From contig NZ_LN832559.1 in assembly GCF_900005615.1 (NCBI RefSeq), forward strand, positions 1,456,837 to 1,520,836: a stretch of DNA of 64,000 bases, in the 5' to 3' direction. The notes below the pieces were generated by a model. The model did no database searches, was not told where the DNA came from, and saw only the letters and a list, made by a program, of their open reading frames with translations. Below are positions 1 through 8,454 of the stretch, one piece after another; the first letter of the stretch is position 1, and each line of letters opens with the position of its first letter. The translations under genes were made by a program, and so were the position numbers. Source of the DNA: Paracoccus aminovorans (GTDB lineage Bacteria; Pseudomonadota; Alphaproteobacteria; Rhodobacterales; Rhodobacteraceae).

Positions 1-1591
1 CGATTTCGCCCGCCGGCAGATGGAGCGGGCGGGCATCAGCTTCCATTTCCGCCACGCCATGGGCTCGCACACCTTGGTCCTGACCGACGACGTGCTGGCG
101 CATGAGACCATCGGCGCCCGGCCCTACAAGTCCTACGACGGCCACCACCAGGCGGAGGGCGAGCATTTCTGGGACTGGTCGCCCGAGCGCAACCTGACCA
201 CCGGCGCCATCCGGCTGACCGACTACAATTTCAAGACCCCCGACGCGGCGATGGAGGCCGACCGCCTGGGCGACGCCGCCCATGCGCAAGGCGCCATCGA
301 GAGCTTTGATTATCCTGGAGATTACCTCGCGCAGGATGTGGGCAAGATCGTGGCCGGGCTGCGGACGTCGCAGGAGCGCGGGGCGGATCGCAGGAACCGC
401 GCGGTGGGCGACTGCGCCAGCTTGCGGGCGGGGCGTCGGGTGACGCTGTCGGGCGATCCGGTGCCGGGGACGGGCGAGACCTATCTGTGCCTCTCGGCCA
501 GCCATCATTTCGTCAGCGAGGCTTATGGCTCGGGCGGCCAGGGCAGCGACGGCTATGCCTTCACCGGGTCCTACGCGTTGATGCCGGACACGGCGCCGAT
601 GGTGCCGCCGCGGCGGACAGCGGTGCCGGTGGTGCACGGCCCGCAGACGGCGATGGTGGTGGGCGAGGGCGAGATCGACTGCGACGCGTTCGGCCGCATC
701 CTGGTGCGGTTCCACTGGGACCTGTCGGGGGCGCATTCGATGCGCTGCCGGGTATCGCAGAACTGGGCCGGCGCCGGCTGGGGCGGCATGGTCATCCCCA
801 GGATCGGCATGGAGGTCGTCGTCGAGTTCCTCGAAGGCGATCCGGACAAGCCGCTGGTCACGGGGAACGTCTTCAATGGCAGGAATGGCGTGCCGTATGA
901 GCTGCCCAAGCACAAGACCCGCTCGACCTTCCGGACCAAAACGCATGACGGCAAGGGCACCGGGCGCGGCTTCAACGAGCTGCGATTCGAAGATCAGGCG
1001 GGTGCCGAAGAGATCTTCATGCATGCCCAGAAGGACATGAGCGTCGAGGTGTTGAATAATCGCGCCAAGCGCGTGGGTCGTGATCAGGCGGAAGAGGTCG
1101 GCAACGACAAGTCGATCCAGGTGATGGGCGATCACGACGAGCTCGTGGCGGGCAACATGTCCATTGCGGTCGGCAACAACCCGCTGTCCGAAATGGTGCG
1201 CCAGAAGACCAGGGTGCTGTTCGACGGTGTCGCGACTGCGATGAAGCGCATGAAAATCCCGGACCCGTTCAACTTCGGCAAGGGAAATTTCCAGCTATTC
1301 GTAGAAAAGAACCGCTCCGAGATCGTGAACGGTGCATCCTCCGAAATCGTGGGTATCGCGCGTTCGGTCGCAGTGGGGCATACACATCAGACCACGGTTG
1401 GAAATGCCATGTCGGTCATCGTACGCAAGCGCTATGACAGCGATGTAGGATCGGTTCACAACATACGGGTGGGCGACCAGTTCACGATCAAGGTCGGCGA
1501 AAATTCCACGCTGACCATGTCGAAGGAAGGTGACATCGTCCTGACCGGCAAACGCATCCGCTTCAAGGCCGACAAGATCGACTATAATTGA
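1..1591 (+). CDS. vgrG: T6SS spike protein VgrG, 5'-truncated by the window edge (copy A)
   Basis: The frame is open from base 2, so the gene starts outside the window. VgrG forms the needle-tip trimer of the type VI secretion system and carries effectors. The visible part covers the end of the gp27-like region, the gp5-like OB fold (around the motif GWGGMVIPRIGMEV) and a C-terminal beta-helix with repeated V-x-V-G units. Up to about base 990 it matches, on the opposite strand, the complete vgrG ending at 18006; I saw no difference in the segments I compared. The last 200 residues then diverge. A candidate effector gene follows with a short gap. The C-terminal specificity segment is private to this copy, as expected where the VgrG tail selects cargo. 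Confidence 0.93.
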   Translation, partial: DFARRQMERAGISFHFRHAMGSHTLVLTDDVLAHETIGARPYKSYDGHHQAEGEHFWDWSPERNLTTGAIRLTDYNFKTPDAAMEADRLGDAAHAQGAIESFDYPGDYLAQDVGKIVAGLRTSQERGADRRNRAVGDCASLRAGRRVTLSGDPVPGTGETYLCLSASHHFVSEAYGSGGQGSDGYAFTGSYALMPDTAPMVPPRRTAVPVVHGPQTAMVVGEGEIDCDAFGRILVRFHWDLSGAHSMRCRVSQNWAGAGWGGMVIPRIGMEVVVEFLEGDPDKPLVTGNVFNGRNGVPYELPKHKTRSTFRTKTHDGKGTGRGFNELRFEDQAGAEEIFMHAQKDMSVEVLNNRAKRVGRDQAEEVGNDKSIQVMGDHDELVAGNMSIAVGNNPLSEMVRQKTRVLFDGVATAMKRMKIPDPFNFGKGNFQLFVEKNRSEIVNGASSEIVGIARSVAVGHTHQTTVGNAMSVIVRKRYDSDVGSVHNIRVGDQFTIKVGENSTLTMSKEGDIVLTGKRIRFKADKIDYN

Positions 1592-1605
1592 GGGGGCTGA
1601 TCGCG

Positions 1606-2991
1606 ATGGCCGAGGAAGACAAGGCACCCCAACAGCCCCCGGCGTGGTTGCTGGCCTATCCGCCCTTTCAGCGACAGGACAGCCTGGCCACCCAAATGGT
1701 GATTTCGGATACCAAACTGCAGCAATGCCGCCGCTGTATCCGTTTCGAGACGATGCCTCCGGGATCGGCGCTGGTGCTCGGCGATCCGAGCTGTGTCCCG
1801 GTCAATGCAATCGGTTCGCAATCGGTTATTCCGTCGCTGATGGACTATGCCAGCCAGCGTCCTGCGAACATCCTGATCCCGCCGGCCGAGAAGCCGTCGG
1901 ATGACGCCGTGGAGGAACAGCAAAAGGGCTTCTGGGAAACCTCCGGCAAGGTCGAGGGGCCGGGCGCCAAGACCTCGGCCAACGGCTGGAGCGATCACAC
2001 GACTTGGGAAAGCTCGTCCTCGCACACCAATCTGGGTTCTGCCGGTGATCTGTTTGAAAGCCGTCAGAGCATCAAGCACGAGGGCATCGACGGCGTGACC
2101 CGCAGCGCCAGCCGGGACGATGCCTTGCTGGTGCAATCCGATGTGATCCGGGCGCAGCGCATGGATCAGCTCGCCATCGCCCCGAATGAGGATTTCCGCA
2201 ATAAGTTCCCCACCATCGACGCGCTGACGGTCGCCAAGGCCGAAGCCGAGGCCAAGGCCGAAGGTGCGGTGGCCGACGGCAAGTTCGGCGACGAAGGCGA
2301 CGTCTTCTCGGGCAGCGGCTCGGTCCTTGGTGGCGAGATGGTGGGCAAGGCCAGCGCCGAGTTGAGCACAAAGGCCGCCACCGCCGCGGCCGAGGCCATC
2401 ATCGGCGGCCATTTCGCCAAGGGCGAGGTGAAATCGGCCGATGATGTGCTGGTGCATGGCAAGGTCGGGGGCGAGGTTGCCTCGGCCGAGGCGAAAGCAT
2501 CAGGAGAAGTGGTTCTCAGCCCCGAGGAAGCGACGCTGAAAGGCACCCTTAAGGCCGAGGCGCTGCTGGGGCAGATCGAAGGGGAGGGCGTGATCGAGAT
2601 TACCCCCAAACGCGTCGGCAACTCGGCCATCTCGGCCTGGAACTTCGTCACCAGGGACGACGTGGCAACCTTGGGCGATGAGCATGATTGGGGCATCAAG
2701 TTCACGCTGGGCGGTTCGCTCAGCCTCGGCGTGCAGGCCGAGGCCGAGGCCGAAGGGACGGCGTCGGCATCGCGCGTCGGTGCCAAGGCCAAGGCCAAGG
2801 TGGGCTTGGGCATCGGCGCAGGCGTGACCGCAGGGGCCGAGTTGAAGGGGTTGGACAAGGTCTGGGGTAGCATGAAAACGGCGGGGATCGCAGTAGGCGA
2901 TGCGGCATCGCGCGGGGGGCGCTGGGTCGGTGGAAAGGCGGCATCGGGCTGGAGCAGCATCAAGCAGGGATGGAACAGTCTATGGAAGTGA
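1606..2991 (+). CDS. candidate VgrG-linked T6SS effector, Ala/Glu/Gly-rich (copy A)
   Basis: 461 aa from an ATG preceded by AGGGGG nine bases upstream; a TTG 18 bases earlier is the less likely start. I do not recognise a catalytic domain. The N-terminal 110 residues have a CRRC motif. The middle and C-terminal parts are low-complexity AEAEAKAEG-type segments, then a Gly-rich stretch (GLGIGAGVTAG) and a Trp-containing amphipathic end (GLDKVW, then WNSLW). The paralogue at 16743-17996 shares the second half: ITPxR, a D-W-G/D-F-G-I segment, the Gly-rich stretch, GLDKxWG and WN(S/A)LW. Its place between vgrG and a gene for an exported protein is the classic effector position. A membrane-active role is only inference from the glycine-zipper-like composition. 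Confidence 0.7.
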   Translation: MAEEDKAPQQPPAWLLAYPPFQRQDSLATQMVISDTKLQQCRRCIRFETMPPGSALVLGDPSCVPVNAIGSQSVIPSLMDYASQRPANILIPPAEKPSDDAVEEQQKGFWETSGKVEGPGAKTSANGWSDHTTWESSSSHTNLGSAGDLFESRQSIKHEGIDGVTRSASRDDALLVQSDVIRAQRMDQLAIAPNEDFRNKFPTIDALTVAKAEAEAKAEGAVADGKFGDEGDVFSGSGSVLGGEMVGKASAELSTKAATAAAEAIIGGHFAKGEVKSADDVLVHGKVGGEVASAEAKASGEVVLSPEEATLKGTLKAEALLGQIEGEGVIEITPKRVGNSAISAWNFVTRDDVATLGDEHDWGIKFTLGGSLSLGVQAEAEAEGTASASRVGAKAKAKVGLGIGAGVTAGAELKGLDKVWGSMKTAGIAVGDAASRGGRWVGGKAASGWSSIKQGWNSLWK

Positions 2992-4169
2992 TGCGACATG
3001 TCGGCTTGATTCTGAACCGCAGGAAATTCATGGCAACGATGGGAGCAACAATCATGGCAGGTGGCGCCAAGGGGCAGTCGCAATCCGGTCTGGCGCTGGA
3101 GAAGGGCACCGACGCGCCGCTGGCGCTGAAAATTGGTGCGCCGCTGGACTGCTCGATGCCGTTGCCCGACGGCTGGATGGTCACGCCCGACGCTACCGTC
3201 ATCGACAGCTTCGCGCCTGCGGAGATATTCGAGGAGTTGACCCGGCGCCAGATCTGCTATGACCCGCTGAACCGCGACCGCTGCGAGATCGAGCTTTTCG
3301 CCGCCCGCATCGTCCCCGACCGCGTCGGGCTTGCCGCGCAATATGCGCAGATCCTTGCCCGCGAATGGGGGCCAGACAAGCACGGCACGGCCGCGCATGA
3401 TCCGCTGTTCGGCGAGGTGCTGACCGGGGGCGACTGGTTTGGCCTGCCGTCGCTGACGCGCATTTCGGTCTGGCGGCGGGGAGAATGGCTGCTGATCCAG
3501 CGCGCGCGCTACCGCACCGACCATGCCGGGGAATACCAGTCCTTGATTGCCGGGATGGTCGGCGGGATGGGCTTTGATGAACCGGCGGCGGACCCCATCA
3601 CCGAGTCGCTACGCCCCGATGTGCTGGCACTCGAGGAAGGCACCATTTCCACTCTGCGCCCGGAATGGTGGCGCGATCCCGGCTTTGCTGAGCCACCCCT
3701 CGACAAGGGCCAGTTCAAGTTCTGGGTCGATGAGGCCGACGCGCTGCGCAACAGCGGCGCCATGATCGCCGTCCAGCGCGTCGAACCACTGCCCGACGAT
3801 ATGGCCACCCCGCCGGCCGGGATCATGGCGCAGCAGGCGGACAGCGTGCTGGAATTCTTTGTGACCAACCTGCTGCCGGGGCAGAACGTCACCCGCAAGC
3901 CTACTGCCGCCTTCACGCTGGGGCGCACGGATCGCGCGGTCTTTGACCAGACGCAGGTTTTCCGGCTGGATTTCGAGAAAAGCGGCTTGGTCGGCATCGC
4001 CCAAGTCACACAGGTGCTGACACGCGACGGGCGGCTGGTTTGTTCGGTGCTGATGACGCAGGCGCCGCTGACGCTGGATACGGTAGCACCCCATCTGCAC
4101 GCGACATGGTTCGAAAATCAGATCAATGCGGCCGTGACCGGGTTTCTGAATACGCGGCGGGCCCTCTGA
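2991..4169 (+). CDS. Tat-exported protein, candidate immunity partner of the upstream effector (copy A)
   Basis: About 392 aa if translation starts at the ATG overlapping the previous stop (TGATG); in-frame ATGs at 2970 and 2982 are alternatives. The N-terminus has NRRKFMATMG, a twin-arginine export signal, followed by a short hydrophobic stretch and a small-residue region. The protein is therefore probably periplasmic. No known domain is recognised. The paralogue at 15568-16740 has the same size, the same kind of signal and shared motifs (TRISVWRRG, the LARxWGP region, ADPI.E.LR). Overlap with the effector gene implies translational coupling. A periplasmic immunity protein is the most natural reading; an effector accessory protein is possible. 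Confidence 0.7.
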   Translation: MRHVGLILNRRKFMATMGATIMAGGAKGQSQSGLALEKGTDAPLALKIGAPLDCSMPLPDGWMVTPDATVIDSFAPAEIFEELTRRQICYDPLNRDRCEIELFAARIVPDRVGLAAQYAQILAREWGPDKHGTAAHDPLFGEVLTGGDWFGLPSLTRISVWRRGEWLLIQRARYRTDHAGEYQSLIAGMVGGMGFDEPAADPITESLRPDVLALEEGTISTLRPEWWRDPGFAEPPLDKGQFKFWVDEADALRNSGAMIAVQRVEPLPDDMATPPAGIMAQQADSVLEFFVTNLLPGQNVTRKPTAAFTLGRTDRAVFDQTQVFRLDFEKSGLVGIAQVTQVLTRDGRLVCSVLMTQAPLTLDTVAPHLHATWFENQINAAVTGFLNTRRAL

Positions 4170-4335
4170 TCGCGCATGCGGCCGATTTCCTTGCCCGTTC
4201 GTGACCTGGATCGACCCGGACGGCGCGCTGCGCAATCTTGCCGGCGGCCCGGTCTTCATCAACGGCGCGCCTGCCGGGCGCGTCGGAGACGCGATCTCCT
4301 GCGGGGGCGCAGCAGATGAAGGATCCACACCGTAA
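4170..4335 (+). pseudogene. remnant of a PAAR-domain protein (C-terminal part only)
   Basis: An open frame ending in TAA at 4333-4335 encodes, from about 4201, a segment with VFINGAPAGRVGD followed by AISCGG. This is the closing motif of PAAR proteins, which cap the VgrG spike (usual form: x-INGKPAARxGD..SCGG). The first half of a PAAR domain is missing and no convincing start codon with a ribosome site is seen. It directly follows the Tat-exported gene, so the original module order was probably vgrG, effector, partner, PAAR. It looks like the edge of a deletion. Confidence 0.6.
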
Positions 4336-4390
4336 TCATCGGCTGAACCAATCCAGTTTGAGGCGGACTCCCTCTGTCGACCTGCGCCTC

Positions 4391-4457
4391 CGGGCGGCGC
4401 GAATGTGCAGGGAGATCGCGGATCCTGCAATTTGGTCGAATCCGGCGCTGTTACCGC
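4391..4457 (-). repeat. short dispersed repeat, copy 1 (inverted relative to 20176-20259)
   Basis: Read on the minus strand, this stretch matches the plus strand at about 20202-20259: a shared CCGGATTCGACCA, then ATTGCA, then CTGCACATTCG and GCCGCC, with scattered differences. The two copies flank the T6SS island on opposite strands. It may be a boundary repeat or a small non-autonomous element. Confidence 0.55.
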
Positions 4458-4494
4458 GCACAATGCGCGTTCAGCTTTCGTTCTCGACAGCATG

Positions 4495-4534
4495 GTGACA
4501 GCGCGCCGGAGGTGTGGTATGAAAAAGCCATACC
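4495..4534 (+). promoter_or_regulatory. parD promoter with overlapping operator palindrome
   Basis: A -35-like GTGACA (4495-4500), a 17-bp spacer and a -10-like TATGAA (4518-4523) precede parD. GGTATG and CATACC (4516-4521 and 4529-4534) form an inverted repeat with a 7-bp spacer that overlaps the -10 box. This is what is expected of ParD autorepression. An AAGGAAG ribosome site lies at 4538-4544. Confidence 0.6.
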
Positions 4535-4552
4535 GAAAAGGAAGATCCGCAC

Positions 4553-4834
4553 ATGGCCGCCGTGGAAAAGCGTACCTTCAGCCTACCACCCGAACATACC
4601 GCCTTCATTGACGAGTTGGTTGCCTCGGGCAGCTACGCTTCGGCCAGTGAGGTAGTCCGAGCTGGGCTCCGAGCACTCCAGGAGCGCAATGCAGCCGTGG
4701 AGCGCTGGCTGCGCGAAGAGGTCGCCCCAGTCTATGACGCCATGGAGGCCGACCCTAAACGGGGCCGGTCAGCGGATGAGGTGTTTGGGGCCATCCGTGA
4801 ACGGCATGCCAAGGCCCTCGCGGGCCGCTCGTGA
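4553..4834 (+). CDS. parD: ParD-family antitoxin of a type II toxin-antitoxin pair
   Basis: 93 aa, typical ParD length. The N-terminal ribbon-helix-helix reads KRTFSLPPEHTAFIDELV, followed by SYASASEVVRAGLRAL, the family hallmark. The acidic C-terminal region would wrap the toxin. The ribosome site is AAGGAAG eight bases before the ATG. The gene overlaps the toxin start (GTGA), the usual coupled order. The partner toxin is cut after about 24 codons by the IS66 element, so the antitoxin is now an orphan. Its promoter and operator look intact, so it may still be expressed and could neutralise related ParE toxins. Confidence 0.88.
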   Translation: MAAVEKRTFSLPPEHTAFIDELVASGSYASASEVVRAGLRALQERNAAVERWLREEVAPVYDAMEADPKRGRSADEVFGAIRERHAKALAGRS

Positions 4835-4902
4835 GGGAGCGCCGCGTCGTCTTCGCGCCGGAGGCCGGCGAGGATCTTGTTGGGCTCTATGACTGGATCG
4901 CA
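4831..4902 (+). pseudogene. parE: ParE-like toxin truncated by an IS66 element
   Basis: A GTG start overlaps the parD stop by four bases. The first 24 codons (VVFAPEAGEDLVGLYDWI) match the beginning of ParE/RelE-type toxins. The frame then enters the IS66 end at 4903. No remaining ParE sequence is seen on the far side of the element, so the rest of the toxin was lost rather than only separated. Confidence 0.75.
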
Positions 4903-4937
4903 GTAAGCGGTCGCAGGCCAGCACGGTCAGTTTGGCT

Positions 4938-6488
4938 TTACGGCCTGAGGTTCCACGGCAGCAGGTCGTCGATGCGGCTTTGCGGGTGGCCGTTGGCAAT
5001 CGCGGTCAAGGTGGCCCTCAGATATGCGAAGGGCTCGACACCGTTGATTTTGCAGGTTTCGATGAGGGAGGCGATGCGGCCCCATGCGATACCGCCTTCG
5101 TCGTGACCGGCGAAGAGCGCATTCTTGCGATTGAGGGCGATGGGGCGGATCAGGTTTTCAACTCTGTTTGAGTCGATCTCGACGCGGCCGTCGGTCAGGA
5201 AGGTCTGCAACCCATCCCATTGATTATGGATGTAGGTCAGCTTTTCGCCCAGCCGGGATTTGGCGGAGATTTTCCGACGCTGCGTCTGAAGCCATTCGCC
5301 GAAGGTTGCCACCAGCGGCACAGTGCGAGCCTGACGGGCGGACATGCGCTGGCCGGGCGATATGCCGCGGATGTCGGTCTCGACGGCATAGATCTCAGCG
5401 ATCTGGCGCAGGCCCTCGGCGGCAATCTCCGAGCCATCGCGGTCGAAGACCTCCTTCAGCTTGCGCCTGGCATGCGCCCAGCAATGGGCCACCCGAATGG
5501 GGGCGCCGCCCTTGCGCGAGGGTTTGGTCAGCCGGTTGTAGCCGGTGTAGCCATCGACTTGCAGGATGCCGTCGAAGCCGGTGAGGAAGGTTTCGGCATT
5601 CTCGCCCGCACGGCCGGGAGCATAGAAGTAGACCACACCGGGCGGGTCTTCGCTGCCCCAGGGGCGGTCATCGCGGGCGAGCGCTCAGAGATATCCGGTC
5701 TTGGTCGTCCCGCGCCCAGGGTCCAGCACCGGGGCGGTGGTTTCGTCCATGAACAGCTTGCCGGATCGTTTCAGATGCTCGGCCAGCCGGTCCACCACCG
5801 GCTTCAGGTGGAAGGCGGCCTTGCCGACCCAATCGGCCAGCACGGCGCGGTGCAGATCAAGGCCGGCCCGCGCGAGGATCTGGCTCTGGCGATATAATGG
5901 AAGGTGATCCGCATATTTGCTGACCAGCACATGGGCGAGCGTGGCCTCGGTCGGCAGCCCTCCTGTGATCAGATGCGAGGGTGCCGGGGCCTGCGTCACC
6001 CCGTCGGTGCAGGTCCGACAGGCGTATTTCGGCCGCACGGTGACGATGACCCGCAACTGGGCCGGCACGATGTCCAGGCGCTCCGAGCGATCTTCGCCGA
6101 TCATGTGCATGACACCGCAGCCGCAGGGGCAAATCAGGCTGTCAGGCTCGATGATTTCCTCGATACGCGGCAATGCGGCCGGCAGGTTGCCGATGGTGCG
6201 CTTCGGCGCGGGCTTGGTTGCACCGTCGCCCCCTTTGGCGGAACGGGTTTCTTTCTCGGCCTCGACCTCGGCCAGCGCGATGGACAAGTCCTCGAAGGCC
6301 AGCTGCCGCTCGTCCTCGGACAGCTTTTCCGACCGTTTGCCATGCAGGGCATGGTTCAGCTCAGCGATCAGGTGCTCCTGCCGCCGGGTGATTTCCGTCA
6401 GCGCCGCCACCGTTTCCATCAACGCCTGCACCGCCGCGCGTTGCGCAGGCGGGATGGTGGACAGATCAAGAGCGGGGACGGCCTGCAT
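4938..6488 (-). pseudogene. tnpC: IS66 transposase TnpC interrupted by one in-frame stop
   Basis: The N-terminal part (start 6488) has the leucine-rich helix, the zinc-binding segment (CPCGCGVMHMIGED and later CRTC) and the beginning of the DDE domain (LFMDET). The frame stops at 5685-5687 in TGYL-stop. Translation resumes in the same frame with ALARDDRPWG and continues through HCWAHARRKL and the C-terminal IS66 signature (SRIDDLLPWN). Other IS66 transposases have Trp at this point, so a single TGG-to-TGA change explains the break. Apart from that codon the full-length frame is preserved, which suggests a recent mutation. Confidence 0.9.
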
Positions 6489-6542
6489 GGCCGGAAGCTA
6501 TCACTAAACCCCAGCAAAAACACGCAAAACCAACCCGTTGGT

Positions 6543-6896
6543 TCACTCTGCCGCAACTGGCGGGTGCGCGTCCAACGCCTTCACCTTGCGCCAGTCCAGC
6601 CCGGCAAACAGCGCCTCGAACTGGGCATGGTTCAACGCGATCAGCCCATCTTTGATCGCAGGCCAGGTGAAGCCGCCCCCCTCCAGTCGCTTGTAGGCCA
6701 TCACCAGACCAGTGCCGTCCCAGTAGAGCAGCTTCAATCGATCGGCGCGGCGCGAGCGGAAGACAAAGACCGTGCCGGTGAACGGATCCTTGCGCAGCAC
6801 CGACGACACCAGCGCCGCCAGCCCGTCATGACCTTTCCGGAAGTCGATCGCTTTCGTCGCAACCATGATCCGAACCCGGTTCGACGGGAAGATCAT
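6543..6896 (-). CDS. tnpB: IS66 accessory protein TnpB
   Basis: 117 aa with the IS66 Orf2 signature: IDFRKGHDGLAALV, then FVFRSRRADRLKLLYWDGTG and an FxWP segment. The ATG overlaps the tnpA stop (ATGA), normal for this family. The frame is intact although both neighbours in the element are damaged. Confidence 0.9.
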   Translation of the reverse strand: MIFPSNRVRIMVATKAIDFRKGHDGLAALVSSVLRKDPFTGTVFVFRSRRADRLKLLYWDGTGLVMAYKRLEGGGFTWPAIKDGLIALNHAQFEALFAGLDWRKVKALDAHPPVAAE

Positions 6897-7257
6897 GTGC
6901 CAGTCGTCAGCGCGCGGGCCACCGAGGCGATCCGATCTGCCGAGGCCCCGGCTTCCAGGCGGACGGTCACGGCACCGACGACGATCTCGACCCTGTCCGC
7001 CACAGGCCGCACGACGACAGACGGCGGCTCGGCGCCCGGGCCCAGCACCAACGTCGCGAACTCTACAGGATCTTCCGGCGCGGGCAGAGCCAGCCGCCCT
7101 TTCCGCGCCAGCGTTCGCCACGATGAGACATGGTTTGCAGGCACCCCGTGCCGTCGCGCCACATCATTCACTGTTGCGCTAGGCTTCAGCGTTTCCGCCA
7201 CTTCCGGTTCCGACGGCCTCGACCGCCAACCGGGAGAACCTCCAATGCAGCCTCCAT
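6893..7257 (-). pseudogene. tnpA: IS66 accessory protein TnpA with a damaged N-terminus
   Basis: The conserved part reads PSATVNDVARRHGV and NHVSSWRTLARKG, the helix-turn-helix of IS66 Orf1, followed by the usual tail. The residues before it are not family-like in this frame. A second frame beginning with the ATG at 7257 gives an Arg-rich, TnpA-like start, so a small deletion plus frameshift near 7180-7200 probably separates start and body. Confidence 0.65.
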
Positions 7258-7394
7258 GGAGAAACTCCGTCCTGATCATCACAAACAAAGTCCCTTTCCG
7301 CCAGGACAGCGAGGTCGGGTTTCCCTGTGTTCTTCACCCGCAGCGGCGCTCTTCCGATGCTGGTCCGGAGCAATCGCGACCGCCAGGTGAAGCC

Positions 7395-7625
7395 GCCAAA
7401 GCGGCTCGTTTCTCTGTGAAGAAGGACGCCGTGCATCCGCGACTATGAACGGCGGCCGCACGGCGAGGCAGTCCCAACAGGCTACTGCGCTGCCGCCTTC
7501 ACCGCAGCGAAGGCCTGATCGGCGAACGCGCCCAGGGTGCCCTTCTGCTGGCGATAGTCGATGCCTTGGACCACGCTCACCGTGGTGTCGCCGACCGCGA
7601 TGCATTGCACGATGAAGGCGCCATT
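7395..7625 (-). repeat. inverted repeat arm 1 (3' end of a secreted-protein gene plus flank)
   Basis: The last 144 bases of the gene at 7482-7862 and about 87 bases beyond it reappear on the opposite strand at 8964-9194 with few differences. The arms enclose the tRNA-Val gene and an IS5 scar. Confidence 0.8.
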
Positions 7626-7862
7626 GCCGTCAGCGCCGCCGCTGATGGTGACCAGTTGATCGGGATAGCTCTGGGTAGCGCTGCGCAGCCCGGCCTGGGT
7701 GGCAACCTCAACGACGGCCTTGCTGCAGGTCTCGATGCTCAGCTGTGCGGCTGGGGTGCGCTCGACGTGATAGGTCACATTGAAATCGGCATCCTGCGCG
7801 GCGGCGGGGAAACCGGAGCCGAGCAGACCCAGAGCCCCAAGAAGCCATGCGGAACGTGTCAT
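7482..7862 (-). CDS. small secreted protein of unknown function
   Basis: 126 aa. A signal peptide (MTRSAWLLGALGLLGSG, cleavage near AAAQDA) precedes a soluble domain of about 100 residues with two Cys (ETCSKAV and IVQCIAV), which could form a disulphide. The ribosome site AGGAGG is well placed. The closing segment GTLGAFADQAFAAVKAAAQ is also encoded by a truncated inverted copy at 8964-9107. I recognise no enzymatic motif. The product is probably periplasmic. Confidence 0.75.
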   Translation of the reverse strand: MTRSAWLLGALGLLGSGFPAAAQDADFNVTYHVERTPAAQLSIETCSKAVVEVATQAGLRSATQSYPDQLVTISGGADGNGAFIVQCIAVGDTTVSVVQGIDYRQQKGTLGAFADQAFAAVKAAAQ

Positions 7863-8083
7863 AGGGAGATCCTCCTTCGTCCAATCGCACTCATGCTACC
7901 GCAGCGAGGACGTCACCTTTAAGAGCGATTGCCAAGTGTTGGCGGGTATCGGCGGAAATGCTCCGCTCCGGGCCGAGAGGCGCGGCTCGTTCCCCTTCCG
8001 GTGACGCCGTCGTCCGAACTTCGGTGACCGCGTGGTGACCGCGGACATCTTCGGAAATGGTGACAAGATGTCGGGAAGGGTAT

Positions 8084-8127
8084 GAAAAAGGCACTAAGGG
8101 GTTGTTAAACCTGCCTTAGCGCCTTTG
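8084..8127 (-). terminator. terminator of the tRNA-Val transcript
   Basis: On the minus strand just after the tRNA, AAAGGCGCTAAGG pairs with CCTTAGTGCCTTT across an A/T-rich loop, and the transcript continues into a T run. Confidence 0.75.
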
Positions 8128-8133
8128 AAATCA

Positions 8134-8208
8134 TGGTGGGCGATAACGGATTTGAACCGCTGACATCTTCGATGTGAACGAAGCGCTCTACCGCTGAGCT
8201 AATCGCCC
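8134..8208 (-). tRNA. tRNA-Val (anticodon CAC)
   Basis: The minus strand folds as a standard cloverleaf. The acceptor GGGCGAT pairs with ATCGCCC, the D-arm is AGCTCAGCGGTAGAGC, and the anticodon stem CTTCG/CGAAG has loop TTCACAT, giving anticodon CAC. The T-arm has loop TTCAAAT. The discriminator is A and CCA is encoded. It reads GUG codons. A promoter lies upstream and a terminator downstream, so it is an independent single-gene transcript. Confidence 0.95.
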
Positions 8209-8217
8209 GATTTCGGC

Positions 8218-8270
8218 TAGATAGCCACAGTCAGCCGGAGCTGCAAGAGGCTTTGGATGAAAATATTTTC
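8218..8270 (-). promoter_or_regulatory. tRNA-Val promoter
   Basis: On the minus strand TTGCAG (8241-8246) and TATCTA (8218-8223) are separated by exactly 17 bp, ten bases before the tRNA 5' end. An A/T block (AAAATATTTT, about 8261-8270) just upstream resembles an UP element. Confidence 0.65.
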
Positions 8271-8454
8271 CCGCACGCTCCCAGCTTCTGGTGACATGGC
8301 CACCCCAGCCAAGGCACTTTGCGTGAGCGACGTCGACGCCGGCTTTCAGCTTTGTTCTGCCATCCCCGCAATGACGCTTTTCGTCTGGTGACACCCCGCA
8401 TGGGTATTGTTGCAGAAGTCAGCCTTTGGCCGGATGCGCCCCTTTCCCCGTTGA

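Larger units (their letters stand above)
4903..7264 (-). mobile_element. degenerate IS66-family insertion sequence
   Basis: The left end begins with GTAAGCGG at 4903, the terminal sequence typical of IS66 elements. It carries the family's three genes on the minus strand in the order tnpA, tnpB, tnpC. The tnpA-side terminal repeat was not found near 7260-7450, so that end looks truncated. tnpC has a nonsense codon and tnpA a damaged 5' end, so the element is probably immobile by itself. Confidence 0.85.

Noticed and set aside
571..975. Long minus-strand frame opposite vgrG copy A
   Set aside because: It mirrors the vgrG coding frame, recurs opposite copy B, and has the Arg/Pro-rich composition of a GC-rich shadow.
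2166..3524. A 452-codon minus-strand frame across effector A and its partner
   Set aside because: Low-complexity antisense of the Ala/Glu-rich region; the plus-strand genes have starts, coupling and paralogues.
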